A stretch of 64,000 bases of DNA, from contig NZ_AP023273.1 of the NCBI RefSeq assembly GCF_013426735.1, positions 868,001 to 932,000 of the forward strand. The letters run 5' to 3'. The position numbers and the translations under genes were made by a program. Shown here piece after piece: positions 47,813 to 57,775 of this stretch. The notes under the pieces are model-generated. The model was not told the origin of the DNA and made no database searches. It saw only the letters and a program-made list of their open reading frames with translations. How positions within the stretch are numbered: position 1 is the stretch's first letter; the number at the start of each line of letters is the position of its first letter. Source of the DNA: Agrobacterium vitis (GTDB taxonomy: Bacteria > Pseudomonadota > Alphaproteobacteria > Rhizobiales > Rhizobiaceae).

Positions 47813-48937
47813 ATGGACATGTCTATCAGCCAGGATCTGAATGCCGATGCGTTTTCCGCCCGCCTCGTGATCGACCTCGACGCGCTTGCCGACAATTACC
47901 GCCAACTGGCCGCTGAAGCCGCCCCGGCGGAAACCTCCGCTGTTGTCAAGGCCGATGCCTATGGCCTTGGAGCCGCCCGCGTCGGCCCCGCGCTCTACCG
48001 GGCTGGATGCCGGAAATTCTTCGTGGCGCATGTGCAGGAAGCAGCCGCGCTGAGGCAGCATTTGCCTGGGGATGCCGAACTATTCATTCTCAATGGTTTA
48101 CAGCCGGGCGCAGAACCCTTTGCCGCAGCAAACGGCTTCATACCGGTGCTGAATTCCTTGGACCAGCTTGCCAAATGGTCGAAAATGGCAAGCCAGTTTG
48201 GACGGCCCCTGCCCGCGATCCTGCAATTTGATACCGGCATGTCGCGGCTCGGCTTTTCACCAGAAGAAGCCAATGTTCTCGCTGGCGACCCCGCCCTGTT
48301 GTCCGGCCTTTCCATCCGCTATATCATGAGCCATCTCGCCTCAGCCGATGACAGCGCCAGCACCCAGAATGCCGCGCAATTTGCTGTCATGCGCGGGCGA
48401 TTGGCGCAATTTCCAGGCATTGCCTTGTGCTTTTCCAATTCAGGCGGCATCTTTATCGACAAGCAGTTTCACGGCGCGTTGGTGCGCCCCGGCGTTGCCC
48501 TTTACGGTGCGGTGCCCAGCGATCTGGCGGGAAGCCGTATGAAGCCGGTGGTGCGGGTCGATGCGAAAGTCATCCAGACACGAACGGTACCAGCCGGGGC
48601 CTGCGTGGGCTACGGCGCGACCTATGTGGCCACCAAGGAAACCCGGCTGGCCACCATCGCCATCGGTTATGCTGATGGCCTGCCGCGTTGCTTGAGCGAC
48701 CGGGGTGCCGCTTATTATGGCGACATCCGTTTGCCGATTGTCGGGCGGGTGTCGATGGACAGCATGACACTCGATATTTCGGACTTGCCGCCCGGCATGT
48801 TGACGCTGGGAAGTCTGGTGGAGATGATTGGTCCGCATCAGAGCCTGGAGGATGTGGCGCAAGCGGCGGGCACCATCGCCTATGAAATCCTGACCAGCCT
48901 TGGTCACCGCTATCACCGCGACTATATTTCAGCATAA
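47813..48937 (+). CDS. dadX: Alanine racemase (catabolic, DadX-type)
   Basis: This 374-residue fold-type III PLP enzyme interconverts L- and D-alanine. The PLP lysine is Lys46 in [17 protein letters not shown], and the catalytic Tyr is in [16 protein letters not shown] near residue 265. [12 protein letters not shown] sequence ([13 protein letters not shown]) follows. The start is ATG 47813 ([14 protein letters not shown]); the upstream in-frame part is promoter. It is followed 16 bases later by dadA, a catabolic arrangement: racemise, then oxidise the D-isomer. Confidence 0.94.
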   Translation: MDMSISQDLNADAFSARLVIDLDALADNYRQLAAEAAPAETSAVVKADAYGLGAARVGPALYRAGCRKFFVAHVQEAAALRQHLPGDAELFILNGLQPGAEPFAAANGFIPVLNSLDQLAKWSKMASQFGRPLPAILQFDTGMSRLGFSPEEANVLAGDPALLSGLSIRYIMSHLASADDSASTQNAAQFAVMRGRLAQFPGIALCFSNSGGIFIDKQFHGALVRPGVALYGAVPSDLAGSRMKPVVRVDAKVIQTRTVPAGACVGYGATYVATKETRLATIAIGYADGLPRCLSDRGAAYYGDIRLPIVGRVSMDSMTLDISDLPPGMLTLGSLVEMIGPHQSLEDVAQAAGTIAYEILTSLGHRYHRDYISA

Positions 48938-48953
48938 AAAATTGGGGAACGAC

Positions 48954-50219
48954 ATGAAAGTTACCATTCTGGGCGCGGGCGTTATCGGGGTCACCAGTGC
49001 TTACTATCTCGCCAAAGCTGGCCACGAGGTCACGGTCATCGACCGGCAGACGGGTCCGGCCCTGGAAACCAGCTTTGCCAATGCAGGCGAAGTGTCCTTC
49101 GGCTATTGCTCGCCGTGGGCGGCACCGGGCATTCCGCAGAAGGCATTGAAATGGCTGTTCATGGAACATGCCCCGCTGATCCTGCGGCCCAAAATCGATG
49201 CCGCCATGCTGGGTTGGATGTTGAGAATGCTCTCCAACTGCACCTCCGGGCGCTACGCGATCAACAAAAGCCGGATGCTGCGGCTGGCCGATTACAGCCG
49301 GATTGCACTGGCGCAGCTGCGCACCGAGACCAATATCGACTACGACCAGCGCATGCAGGGGACTTTACAGCTGTTTCGCACTCAGGCGCAGCTGGATGCC
49401 TCGGCGAAAGATGTGAAAGCACTGGCGGCAGACGGTATTCCCTATGAAGTGCTGGACCGCGAAGCCTGCATCCGGGTCGAGCCGGCCTTGGCGGCAGCCC
49501 GCCACAAAATCGTCGGCGGCTTGCTGACGCCGAAGGACGAGACCGGCGACTGTTTCAAATTCACCAACCAGCTCGCTGAAAAGGCCGCATCGCTTGGCGT
49601 GGTGTTCGACTATGGCCGCAGCATAGAGCGGTTGGTGGTATCGGGAGACAAGGTCACCGGCGTTGTCACCGACAGGGGAACCGAAACCGCCGACGCCTAT
49701 GTCGTGGCACTCGGCAGCTATTCGCCGCTGCTGCTGAAGCCGCTCGGCATTACGCTGCCAGTCTATCCGGTCAAGGGCTATTCGCTGACCATCCCGATTG
49801 TCGATCCGTCGAAATCACCCGAATCCACCGTGATGGATGAGACCTATAAGATCGCCATCACCCGATTGGGCGACCGGATCCGGGTGGGCGGCATGGCGGA
49901 AATTTCCGGCTATACCAATGATCTGGGTGCCGCACGTCGCCGCACACTCGAACATTCCGTCACCGACCTGTTTCCCGGCGGCGATATGGCGCGGGCCGAT
50001 TTCTGGTCCGGACTTCGCCCAATGACGCCGGATGGCACGCCAGTGATCGGCGCAACCGGCATCAGCAATCTCTATATCAACAGCGGCCACGGCACGCTGG
50101 GCTGGACGATGAGCTGCGGTTCAGGCCGTTTGCTCAGCGACATCGTCAGTGGCCGCCAGACCGAGATCGACAATGCCGATCTGGCACTCAGCCGCTATGC
50201 TGCCGGCCGCGCCGGATAG
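48954..50219 (+). CDS. dadA: D-amino acid dehydrogenase small subunit DadA
   Basis: This 421-residue FAD protein oxidatively deaminates D-alanine to pyruvate and ammonia, passing electrons to the respiratory chain from the inner face of the membrane. The N-terminal FAD motif is [29 protein letters not shown], then [19 protein letters not shown] typical of DadA. The C-terminal block [16 protein letters not shown] and [19 protein letters not shown] is conserved. ATG 48954 follows GGGGAACGAC; the longer frame lies inside dadX. Confidence 0.95.
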   Translation: MKVTILGAGVIGVTSAYYLAKAGHEVTVIDRQTGPALETSFANAGEVSFGYCSPWAAPGIPQKALKWLFMEHAPLILRPKIDAAMLGWMLRMLSNCTSGRYAINKSRMLRLADYSRIALAQLRTETNIDYDQRMQGTLQLFRTQAQLDASAKDVKALAADGIPYEVLDREACIRVEPALAAARHKIVGGLLTPKDETGDCFKFTNQLAEKAASLGVVFDYGRSIERLVVSGDKVTGVVTDRGTETADAYVVALGSYSPLLLKPLGITLPVYPVKGYSLTIPIVDPSKSPESTVMDETYKIAITRLGDRIRVGGMAEISGYTNDLGAARRRTLEHSVTDLFPGGDMARADFWSGLRPMTPDGTPVIGATGISNLYINSGHGTLGWTMSCGSGRLLSDIVSGRQTEIDNADLALSRYAAGRAG

Positions 50220-50227
50220 AAAATGCT

Positions 50228-51493
50228 CTATTTCAAAGGCCGGACATGTTCCGGCCTGAAGCCAAGGCCGATCAGCCGCCCGGCAATATGGGCAAGCAAC
50301 GGCCAGCGGGCAATGGTCTTCAGGAATGCGGGCGGGCCGGAGGGCTTGGCCGGTGCTTCGTTCGCGACCGTCTCATCCTCGGCCTTCGGCTTGCGGCGCA
50401 TCATCAGTTGCAGTTTCTGCGTCGCCTTGGTTGGAAACAGTCGTCGTTTCTCGATGGCGGCGAGATGAGTGTCCAACGGCGCACCTGATAGCAAAGGTTT
50501 TGCCAGCCGGTTTGCCGCGGCCACGGCATCCTGAATGGCCAGGTTGACGCCAACACCACCAATCGGCGACATGGCATGGGCCGCATCGCCAATGCAGATC
50601 AGCCCCGGCTTCCACCAGCGTTTCAGGCGGTCGATACGGATGCTGAGAAGATAGAGATCGTCAAAGGAGGTGACTTCCTCCACCCGCTCCGGCGGTAGCG
50701 GCGAAACCAAAGCCACGGCTTGACGGAAGGCGTCGATCCCCTTGGCTTTGACCGTATCGAAACTGCCTTTGCGGACGATATAGCCGCATTGCCAATAGTC
50801 GCCTCGATCAATCATCACGAAACCCTGTCTTGGGCCGCCATGGCCCATTGTATAGGGCGGGTCTTGCGGCTGATGCGACAGCTTGAACCACAGCACATCG
50901 CTTGGACTGCCAAAACTTTCGACCTCCAGCCCCGCCTTGGCGCGGGTGACGGAATGACGGCCATCGGCACCGACCACCAGCCGGGATCGCAGCATCACCG
51001 ACCCTTGCGGGGTGGAAGCCGTCAAACCCATCACCCCAGTGGGCCCCTCCAGCAATGTCTCTACCCTGGCATTCATCAACAGCCGAAAATTGGCGTATTT
51101 CCCAGCTTCCCGGGCTAGGAAATCGAGAAAATCCCATTGCGGCATGAAGGCAATGAAGCGGCAGCGGGTCGGCAACCGGGAGAAATCAGCCATCGTCACA
51201 TCGCGTCCGCCGATTTCCGCATGCAAAGTCGGTGCCTGCACATGCGGCAGCTTCAACAAATCTTCCAGCAGGCCAAGTTCATGCATCACTTCCAGTGTGG
51301 AGGGGTGAAGTGTGTCGCCGCGAAAATCGCGCAGGAAATCGCCGTGCTTTTCAACTACCGTGACATTCACCCCGGCGCGGGCGAGCAACAGGCCGAGCAT
51401 CAGCCCGGCAGGCCCTGCACCGACAATGGCGCAATCGCAGTCAATCGTCTCCTCGATGGGGAGAACAGAGGCGAGGTCTTCCTGTTCATTCAT
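50228..51493 (-). CDS. FAD-dependent aromatic-type monooxygenase (PHBH fold)
   Basis: This 421-residue flavoprotein of the p-hydroxybenzoate-hydroxylase/UbiH superfamily has the dinucleotide motif GAGPAGLMLGLLLARAG (about residues 25-41). RSRLVVGADGRHSVTR carries the DG motif, and the second FAD motif is CIGDAAHAMSPIGGVGVNLAIQDAVAAAN. The C-terminus ends with GLGFRPEHV. Its physiological substrate is not evident. It converges with dadA, and its own start lies 15 bases downstream of recQ, so it may be co-transcribed with recQ. Confidence 0.88.
   Translation of the reverse strand: MNEQEDLASVLPIEETIDCDCAIVGAGPAGLMLGLLLARAGVNVTVVEKHGDFLRDFRGDTLHPSTLEVMHELGLLEDLLKLPHVQAPTLHAEIGGRDVTMADFSRLPTRCRFIAFMPQWDFLDFLAREAGKYANFRLLMNARVETLLEGPTGVMGLTASTPQGSVMLRSRLVVGADGRHSVTRAKAGLEVESFGSPSDVLWFKLSHQPQDPPYTMGHGGPRQGFVMIDRGDYWQCGYIVRKGSFDTVKAKGIDAFRQAVALVSPLPPERVEEVTSFDDLYLLSIRIDRLKRWWKPGLICIGDAAHAMSPIGGVGVNLAIQDAVAAANRLAKPLLSGAPLDTHLAAIEKRRLFPTKATQKLQLMMRRKPKAEDETVANEAPAKPSGPPAFLKTIARWPLLAHIAGRLIGLGFRPEHVRPLK
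50237..50257 (-). terminator. Hairpin at the dadA/monooxygenase convergence, possible weak terminator
   Basis: AGGCCGGA and TCCGGCCT form an eight-base-pair stem with a five-base loop inside the last codons of the leftward monooxygenase. Read leftward the tail is TTTGAAAT, a poor U-run. A bidirectional role is possible but weakly supported. Confidence 0.4.
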
Positions 51494-51508
51494 GATCCGT
51501 GCCTCTCA

Positions 51509-53365
51509 TCATCGCTCATGCGCCTGGATAACCTCCAGGAAAGCATCGCCATAGCGTTCCAGCTTTGATTGGCCGACGCCAGAAATACCCAGCAGCGCCT
51601 CCCGGCTATCAGGCCTTTCCGTTGCAAAGGCAATCAGCGTCGTATCCGGGAAAATCATATAAGGCGGCAGGGCAATTTCCTTGGCAATCGCCATTCGCGC
51701 CGCCCTGAGCGCCTCAAACAATTCCATATCGGCCCCCTCCAGCGCCGATTTCGCCTTTGCGGCGGCGGGCGAGGCAGTGCGTGCTGCCTTGCCCTTGGTC
51801 GGGCGGTCCTTGCGGAACCGCACTTCACGCTCCCGCTTGAAGACGGCGCGGGCATCCGGTTCCAGTTTCAATGCGCCGAAAGCGTCATGATCAACCCGGA
51901 TCAGACCGGCGGCCAGCAATTGCCGGAACACCGATTGCCAGGTTTTCAATGGCAGATCCTTGCCCGCACCGAAAACCGGCATATCAACGTGACCGAAACG
52001 GACCGTCTTGTCATTTTCATTCCCCAGCAGCACATCGATAAGATGGCCGGTGCCGAAACGCTCCCCCGTCCGGTAGATTGCCGCCAGCGCCTTGATGGCC
52101 GCATCGGTTCCGTCCCAGGTTTCCACCGGCTTCAGGCAGGTGTCGCAATTGCCACAGGAACCGGGATGCACTTCGCCGAAATGCGCCAGAATTGCCTGGC
52201 GGCGACAGCCGGGGGTTTCGCAGATTGCCAGCAGCGCATTCAGCTTGGCCCGCTCGACCCGCTTGACCTCCTCAGCCGAGGTGCCGCCATCGATCATCCG
52301 TCCGCGCTGGATGACATCGGCCATGCCATAGGCCATCCACACATCCGACGGCAGCCCATCACGCCCGGCCCGCCCGGTTTCCTGGTAATAGGCCTCGACG
52401 GAACCAGGCAGATCAAGATGCGCCACATAGCGCACATTCGGCTTGTCGATGCCCATGCCGAAGGCAACGGTTGCGACAAGGCAAAGGTTTTCCTCCTTCA
52501 GGAACGCATCCTGATTGGCATCACGCAACACCCGGTCCATGCCCGCATGATAGGCGAGTGACCTCACCCCTTGCGTGTTGAGCCATTCCGCCGTTTCCTC
52601 CACCTTAGCACGCGACAGGCAATAGACAATGCCGCTCTCGCCTTCATGGCGGGCAAGAAACCGCAGCAGCTGCTGGCGCGGCTGGTCGCGCTCGACGATT
52701 TCATAGGCGATATTCGGACGGTCGAAGGAGGTGGTAAACACCTTGGCCGATTGCAGGCCGAGCTTGTCGATAATGTCATCGCGCGTATGGGGATCGGCAG
52801 TCGCCGTCAGCGCCATGCGCGGCACGCCGGGATAGGCCTCGGCAAACTTGCCCAGTTCACGATATTCCGGGCGGAAATCATGGCCCCATTGAGAGACACA
52901 ATGGGCCTCGTCTATGGCAAACAACGCAATTTTCGCAGAGCCTATCACATCCTTGAAGGCAGGCGTGACGATCCGCTCCGGCGTGACATACAGTAGATCG
53001 AGCGTGCCATCTGCAATGGCGCGCCGCACCTCGACAAACTCCTCCCGCGACAAAGACGAATTCAACGCCGCCGCCCGCACACCCACCTGCTTCAACGCCT
53101 CCACCTGGTCGCGCATCAACGCAATCAGCGGCGAAACGACAACGCCGACTCCATCGCGGCACAGAGCCGGGATCTGGAAGCACAGGGATTTGCCAGCACC
53201 GGTCGGAAACAGCACGACCGCATCACCGCCAGCCACAACCTGCTGAACCACCTCGGCCTGCTTGCCGCGAAAGGCCGGATAGCCATAGACCCGCTTCAGA
53301 ATGGACAGCGGGTGTCTTTCGCCATGATCGAATGTCGGTTCGTGGCGGGGCTGGCTTGACGGCAT
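51509..53365 (-). CDS. recQ: ATP-dependent DNA helicase RecQ
   Basis: This 618-residue RecQ helicase acts in recombination and replication-fork repair. Walker A is [14 protein letters not shown] (about residues 55-68), and the DEAH box is [19 protein letters not shown]. Motif VI includes [13 protein letters not shown]. The zinc-binding domain has the four cysteines in [17 protein letters not shown] and [14 protein letters not shown] winged helix (RQC) follows, and a single HRDC domain lies at about residues 540-615 ([16 protein letters not shown]...[14 protein letters not shown]). Start ATG 53363-53365 gives the usual length. Confidence 0.96.
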   Translation of the reverse strand: MPSSQPRHEPTFDHGERHPLSILKRVYGYPAFRGKQAEVVQQVVAGGDAVVLFPTGAGKSLCFQIPALCRDGVGVVVSPLIALMRDQVEALKQVGVRAAALNSSLSREEFVEVRRAIADGTLDLLYVTPERIVTPAFKDVIGSAKIALFAIDEAHCVSQWGHDFRPEYRELGKFAEAYPGVPRMALTATADPHTRDDIIDKLGLQSAKVFTTSFDRPNIAYEIVERDQPRQQLLRFLARHEGESGIVYCLSRAKVEETAEWLNTQGVRSLAYHAGMDRVLRDANQDAFLKEENLCLVATVAFGMGIDKPNVRYVAHLDLPGSVEAYYQETGRAGRDGLPSDVWMAYGMADVIQRGRMIDGGTSAEEVKRVERAKLNALLAICETPGCRRQAILAHFGEVHPGSCGNCDTCLKPVETWDGTDAAIKALAAIYRTGERFGTGHLIDVLLGNENDKTVRFGHVDMPVFGAGKDLPLKTWQSVFRQLLAAGLIRVDHDAFGALKLEPDARAVFKREREVRFRKDRPTKGKAARTASPAAAKAKSALEGADMELFEALRAARMAIAKEIALPPYMIFPDTTLIAFATERPDSREALLGISGVGQSKLERYGDAFLEVIQAHER

Positions 53366-53734
53366 GGCATTGCTTTCGAGACATTAAGGATGCCCAACAG
53401 GGCTGTTTAATCGGCTGCCGGATGGCAGCGAAAGCCAAGAGATAGAGTTATATCAGGCCCCGTGCAACCTGGATGACCTTAGGCAGGGTGGGATGAAAAC
53501 AGCTAAGGTCAACAAACCTGAAACGCAACCAAAACGAGATTCACCTTCACAACGCAAGCAAAACCTCTGAACACGGCAGCCAGACCGGATTTGCGCGGTG
53601 CAGCAGACATCAGTCTTCGACACATGAGTCATGCAAACTCGCCTGAGGTATCGGGCGCCTGTCTTTGATAGAATTTTCCATCAGCATGCATTTGGAAATG
53701 CTATCAGAAATGTTAAACGGGGCGACTAAAAATC
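53366..53734. promoter_or_regulatory. recQ/FUSC divergent region with an operator-like inverted repeat
   Basis: These 369 bases hold no convincing gene. Near the FUSC end, TGATAGAATTTTCC (53666-53679) faces GGAAATGCTATCA (53694-53706). The inverted repeat has the half-site TGATAGnATTTyCCA and is about 29 bases before the GTG start. It is placed like a repressor or activator binding site. The rest shows no repeat or terminator that I can see. Confidence 0.5.
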
Positions 53735-55561
53735 GTGAAAACTGTCCTTGGCTTGGCGATGACATCAGATACTGACAAATCACGCCGCCCTTCAGGACAT
53801 TGGGTTCGCCGCATTGCGCGCTGGCTGGAACTGCGTGCAATCGGGTTGACGCCTGAACATCTCGACATCATCGATGGCCTGCGCTCGGCCTTTATCGTCG
53901 GCGTTCCCGTCCTCATCGTCGCGGCAGGGCAAAGCCAATTTGGCTGGTCGATTTTTGCGGCTTTCTGGACCTGCCTTGCCGATACCGGCGGCGAAAAACG
54001 GTTCCAACGGCGGATGCTGGCGACCTTCGCGCTGCTGGGCAGCCTCACGGCTTTCCTCGCATCCTGGCTTGCGGGTTTCGGGTCCATAGCAGGGCTTGCC
54101 GCCGGCTCAATTCTCGTCGGTTTGACCGCATTGCTGCCGCTGCGCTGGCCTGTCGTGCCGCTTGTCGCCACACTCCTTGGCGTGGTTGGCGTTGTGGCGG
54201 CGGGTTATCCTCACACGGCACCGCAAGCGGCACTGCTCGCCTGTTCGTTTCTGGCTGGCAGCGCCTGGGCCGCGCTGGTGCTGACTGTCCTGTGGCCAAC
54301 AGATGCCTGGCGCCCAGCACGGCGCGCCATTTCCGCCGTTTACGCCCGGCTGGCCGATATGACGCTTGAGCTCGACACCATATCTCAGCCCGCAGCCATG
54401 CAAGCCTGGACCTTCAAAAGCAGCCAGCATCGGCGTGCTGTGCGCAATGCGATGGAGCGCGCGCGGTCTCACCTTGCCCGCGCAGCTCGTCCCTCGGAGC
54501 AGAGCGACAAGACCGCCCTCCATATCGCGCTTTTGGCGGCGGACGATATTTTTCACGCGCTTCTGGCGCTTGACCATCTGCGTTCATCCGAGCGTCAGGC
54601 AGATATCGGCCAGCTTTGCGCCGAGGTTATTCGGCCAAGCCTGATTGCGGCTGCCCAAAATCTCACCCTGCATACGGAGCCAATGACGGAGCTGCAAAAT
54701 CGGCTTTCAGTGCTGGAGCAGAGCATTTCGGACCGCCATGACGCCGTCGCGGGCGCGGTGCGGAGCATTGCAACAGCACTCCAATGGCAAGCAGCACCAG
54801 ACGTTATTGAAACGGCGGGACCAGAACAGGCCGTTTTGGACAAGATGGCACAGGCCCGGCAGCGACAGCATTTTCTGCGTGGCGCGGTTCGCAGCGCCGT
54901 GGGGGTGACGGTTGTCACCGTCGTCGCCCATCTGCTGGCCTTGAACTATCCCTATTGGGCTGCCATGGCCGTGGTCGTGGTTTTGCAGCCGGACCGGCGG
55001 ATGAGCTGGAGCCGGGCGCTGGAGCGTATCATCGGGTCGGTTGTGGGCAGCGCCTTGGCGCTGGCGCTTCTGACCAGCATACCGGCATCAGGGCTGCTTA
55101 CCGCCATCATCATTCCCCTCGCCGCAGCAACCATTGCCCTGCGCTCCGTCAGCTATACGCTGTTCGTCACCGTGCTGACCATGCTGTTCGTTCTCACCAT
55201 GGACATGTTGCATCCAGGCGCTGGCATTGCATCGGCTCGAATGCTCGACAATATCATCGGAAGTCTCGCGGCAATCATTGTCACCTTCCTCGTCTGGCCT
55301 GAAAAAGCGCCGTCCCTGTCAGAGCTGGCAGCCCGGGCGCTGGAGGCCAATCGCGCTTACCGTGAAGCCGCCGAACGCGGCGACGCGGCGCAGATCGCTC
55401 TCACGCGCCGTGCTGCCGGAATTGCCAGCACGGAAGCCGAGATCGCTTTCCATGCACCGGATCGATACCTTGGGAAAACGCCCCCTGCCTCCGATGTCGA
55501 GACACTGGCAAAGGCGCGGCAACTCGCTGGCGAAGCGGCGGTTCTGTGGCATAGCCGGTAG
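53735..55561 (+). CDS. FUSC-family (fusaric-acid-resistance-like) membrane protein
   Basis: This 608-residue protein has the FUSC/aromatic-acid-exporter architecture. An N-terminal block of hydrophobic segments (about residues 45-195) is followed by a large cytoplasmic region (about 200-385), then a C-terminal membrane block (about 388-515) with YPYWAAMAVVVVLQPDRRMSW, the FUSC_2 signature-like segment. It has no obvious HlyD-type partner gene beside it, unlike AaeAB-type systems. GTG 53735 and ATG 53759 are both possible starts, and neither has a strong ribosome site. Substrate unknown; export of small aromatic acids is the family expectation. Confidence 0.88.
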   Translation: MKTVLGLAMTSDTDKSRRPSGHWVRRIARWLELRAIGLTPEHLDIIDGLRSAFIVGVPVLIVAAGQSQFGWSIFAAFWTCLADTGGEKRFQRRMLATFALLGSLTAFLASWLAGFGSIAGLAAGSILVGLTALLPLRWPVVPLVATLLGVVGVVAAGYPHTAPQAALLACSFLAGSAWAALVLTVLWPTDAWRPARRAISAVYARLADMTLELDTISQPAAMQAWTFKSSQHRRAVRNAMERARSHLARAARPSEQSDKTALHIALLAADDIFHALLALDHLRSSERQADIGQLCAEVIRPSLIAAAQNLTLHTEPMTELQNRLSVLEQSISDRHDAVAGAVRSIATALQWQAAPDVIETAGPEQAVLDKMAQARQRQHFLRGAVRSAVGVTVVTVVAHLLALNYPYWAAMAVVVVLQPDRRMSWSRALERIIGSVVGSALALALLTSIPASGLLTAIIIPLAAATIALRSVSYTLFVTVLTMLFVLTMDMLHPGAGIASARMLDNIIGSLAAIIVTFLVWPEKAPSLSELAARALEANRAYREAAERGDAAQIALTRRAAGIASTEAEIAFHAPDRYLGKTPPASDVETLAKARQLAGEAAVLWHSR

Positions 55562-55717
55562 CGGCATGGAGCCGGAGTCATTCAAACCTGTTCCCGGAAA
55601 CGCTCTCCTTTGCACAACATCTTTATAAAATCCTTATCTCCCGCCACCGCATTCCCTATGGAGATTTAATGTCATTCGGGTGGATTGTGCATGTCTGACC
55701 ATAGACAGGAGCACAAT

Positions 55718-55801
55718 GTGACTGACTTGCTATTCATCGCCATCGGACTGGGGAGCTTCGTGGCTCTCGCGGTCTATGCCCGCGCCTTAAACAGTTTGTG
55801 A
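55718..55801 (+). CDS. Small single-segment membrane peptide at the head of the kdp operon
   Basis: This 27-residue frame begins at GTG 55718 six to eight bases after AGGAG, encoding VTDLLFIAIGLGSFVALAVY and ending ARALNSL. An upstream ATG (55691) would give 36 residues but lacks a ribosome site. It is a single hydrophobic helix with a short basic tail. It ends seven bases before kdpF. Similar short peptides precede kdpF in some rhizobial kdp operons, as I recall, without an assigned role. It may be a second KdpF-like accessory helix. Confidence 0.65.
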   Translation: MTDLLFIAIGLGSFVALAVYARALNSL

Positions 55802-55808
55802 GGCGACC

Positions 55809-55895
55809 ATGTTCGAACCTCTGCTCGGTCTTGCCGCCGCCCTGTTCATCTGCGTGTACCTGCTGATCACGCTGATCAGGCCCGAACGTTTCTGA
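55809..55895 (+). CDS. kdpF: KdpF, small subunit of the potassium-transporting ATPase
   Basis: This 28-residue single-helix peptide (MFEPLLGLAAALFICVYL, ending LIRPERF) has the typical KdpF pattern: short N-terminus, hydrophobic helix, then an RPERF end. AGGCGACC precedes the ATG. KdpF stabilises the KdpABC complex in the inner membrane. It is separated from kdpA by 152 bases, wider than in many kdp operons, and that gap contains a long hairpin. Confidence 0.88.
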   Translation: MFEPLLGLAAALFICVYLLITLIRPERF

Positions 55896-55975
55896 AGCGA
55901 CACCCGCTTCGGCCATTCTTGCCGCGTTTGTCTTTTCAGACATCGGACAGCTCTCTTTCCTGCCAAGCATCAGAC

Positions 55976-56022
55976 GTCCCGCATCGCGTCGCTTCATACT
56001 CGTAGCGACGATGGCGTGGGAC
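55976..56022 (+). repeat. Long imperfect hairpin between kdpF and kdpA
   Basis: GTCCCGCATCGCGTCGCT (55976-55993) is nearly complementary to AGCGACGATGGCGTGGGAC (56004-56022), giving a long stem with small bulges and a ten-base loop. It ends 25 bases before the kdpA ATG and has no T-run, so it is not a standard terminator. It may adjust expression of kdpABC relative to kdpF. Role inferred. Confidence 0.6.
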
Positions 56023-56047
56023 GCAATCCCTCTTTCCGGAGAACATC

Positions 56048-57757
56048 ATGTCTTCCAACGGTTGGCTGCAAATCGGCTTGCTGCTCGCTCTCGTCTTCCT
56101 CACCATCAAACCGCTTGGGCTTTACATCGCCTGCGTGTTCGAGGGGCAGCGGACGTTTCTCTCTCCCATTCTAGGCCCTCTTGAGCGGCTGCTCCTGCGC
56201 ATATCCGGCGTTGATGCGCGCCGCGAACAAGGCTGGCTAGCCTATACGGTTGCCATGCTCGCCTTCAATGCCGCTGGCTTTCTGGCGCTTTATGGCATTT
56301 TGCGGCTTCAGGCCTATTTGCCCTACAATCCGCAGGGTTTTGCTGGCATGACACCCGATCTGGCCTTCAATACCGCAATCAGCTTCGTCACCAATACCAA
56401 TTGGCAGGCCTATTCCGGCGAACAGTCCGCCAGCCATTTCTCGCAGATGGCCGGCCTTGCGGTCCAGAACTTCCTGTCGGCGGCCACCGGTATTGCCATC
56501 GCGCTGGCCGTCACCCGGGCCTTTGCCCGCTCGGCTGCCAACACACTCGGCAATTTCTGGGTCGATATGACCCGCTCGACGCTGTATCTGCTGCTGCCAA
56601 TGTCGATTGTGCTGGCCCTGGTTTTCGTCTGGATGGGCATTCCTCAAACCCTCGATGCATCTGTGACGGCCACGACACTGGACGGCGCCCAGCAGACCAT
56701 CGCTCTTGGCCCGATTGCCAGCCAGGAAGCCATCAAGCAGCTTGGCACCAATGGCGGCGGTTTTTTCAATGCCAATGCGGCACATCCGTTTGAAAACCCC
56801 TCGGCCATCAGCGATTACCTCAATATTCTCGCGATGATGTCGATCACCATGGCGCTGATCTATGCCTTCGGCAAAATGGTCGGCGACCTGCGCCAAGGCT
56901 GGGCGCTGATTGCCAGTGTTGCCGTGCTGCTGATATCAGGCATCGCCGCCGTCTACATCGCTGAAACCGCAGGCAACCCCATCCATCTGGCACTTGGGCT
57001 CGATCCTTCACTCGGCAATATGGAGGGCAAGGAAGTCCGCTTTGGCCAGGCAATGAGTGCGGCTTATACGGCGATCACCACAGGTATTTCCAACGGTGGC
57101 GTCAATACCATGCATGGCTCCCTCACCCCGCTTGGCGGCCTGGTGCCACTGTTCCTGATCCAGCTTGGCGAAATCCTTCCCGGTGGCGTCGGCTCCGGCC
57201 TTTACGGGCTGATCGTCTTTTGTGTGCTGACTGTCTTCGTCGCTGGCCTGATGGTCGGGCGCACGCCGGAATTCCTGGGCAAGAAGATCGAAGCCCGGGA
57301 AATGAAATTTGCCATGCTGGCCGTACTGGTCCTGCCCTTTGCCATCCTGGGATTTTCGGCGATTGCTGCCGTACTCCCCAATGCGCTGGCCTCGCTTGGC
57401 AATGCCGGACCGCATGGTCTGTCAGAAATCCTCTATGCCTATACGTCGGCGGCTGGCAATAACGGCTCGGCATTTGCAGGGCTTTCGGCCAATACCGCCT
57501 GGTATAATACCACGCTCGGTATTTCCATGGCGCTTGGCCGCTTCGCCTATGCGGTTCCCGTCCTCGCCATTGCCGGTTCTCTCGCCGCAAAGACAAAAGG
57601 CACAGCGTCGGCCGGCACATTCCCCACCCATACGCCGCTTTTCGTCGGCCTGCTGGTCGCCATCATCATCATACTGGGCGGGCTGCAATACTTCCCAGCA
57701 TTGGCACTTGGTCCCATTGCAGAACATGTCGGCATGCTCGCCGGAACCCTTTATTGA
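56048..57757 (+). CDS. kdpA: Potassium-transporting ATPase subunit KdpA
   Basis: This 569-residue K+ channel-like subunit of the Kdp pump has ten or more membrane segments and four selectivity-filter-like loops: [46 protein letters not shown] and [22 protein letters not shown] ribosome site is nine bases upstream of the ATG. The length equals the family norm. It binds extracellular K+ and passes it to the KdpB pump through the intersubunit tunnel. Confidence 0.97.
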   Translation: MSSNGWLQIGLLLALVFLTIKPLGLYIACVFEGQRTFLSPILGPLERLLLRISGVDARREQGWLAYTVAMLAFNAAGFLALYGILRLQAYLPYNPQGFAGMTPDLAFNTAISFVTNTNWQAYSGEQSASHFSQMAGLAVQNFLSAATGIAIALAVTRAFARSAANTLGNFWVDMTRSTLYLLLPMSIVLALVFVWMGIPQTLDASVTATTLDGAQQTIALGPIASQEAIKQLGTNGGGFFNANAAHPFENPSAISDYLNILAMMSITMALIYAFGKMVGDLRQGWALIASVAVLLISGIAAVYIAETAGNPIHLALGLDPSLGNMEGKEVRFGQAMSAAYTAITTGISNGGVNTMHGSLTPLGGLVPLFLIQLGEILPGGVGSGLYGLIVFCVLTVFVAGLMVGRTPEFLGKKIEAREMKFAMLAVLVLPFAILGFSAIAAVLPNALASLGNAGPHGLSEILYAYTSAAGNNGSAFAGLSANTAWYNTTLGISMALGRFAYAVPVLAIAGSLAAKTKGTASAGTFPTHTPLFVGLLVAIIIILGGLQYFPALALGPIAEHVGMLAGTLY

Positions 57758-57775
57758 TTGAAAGAGGCTGTCATC

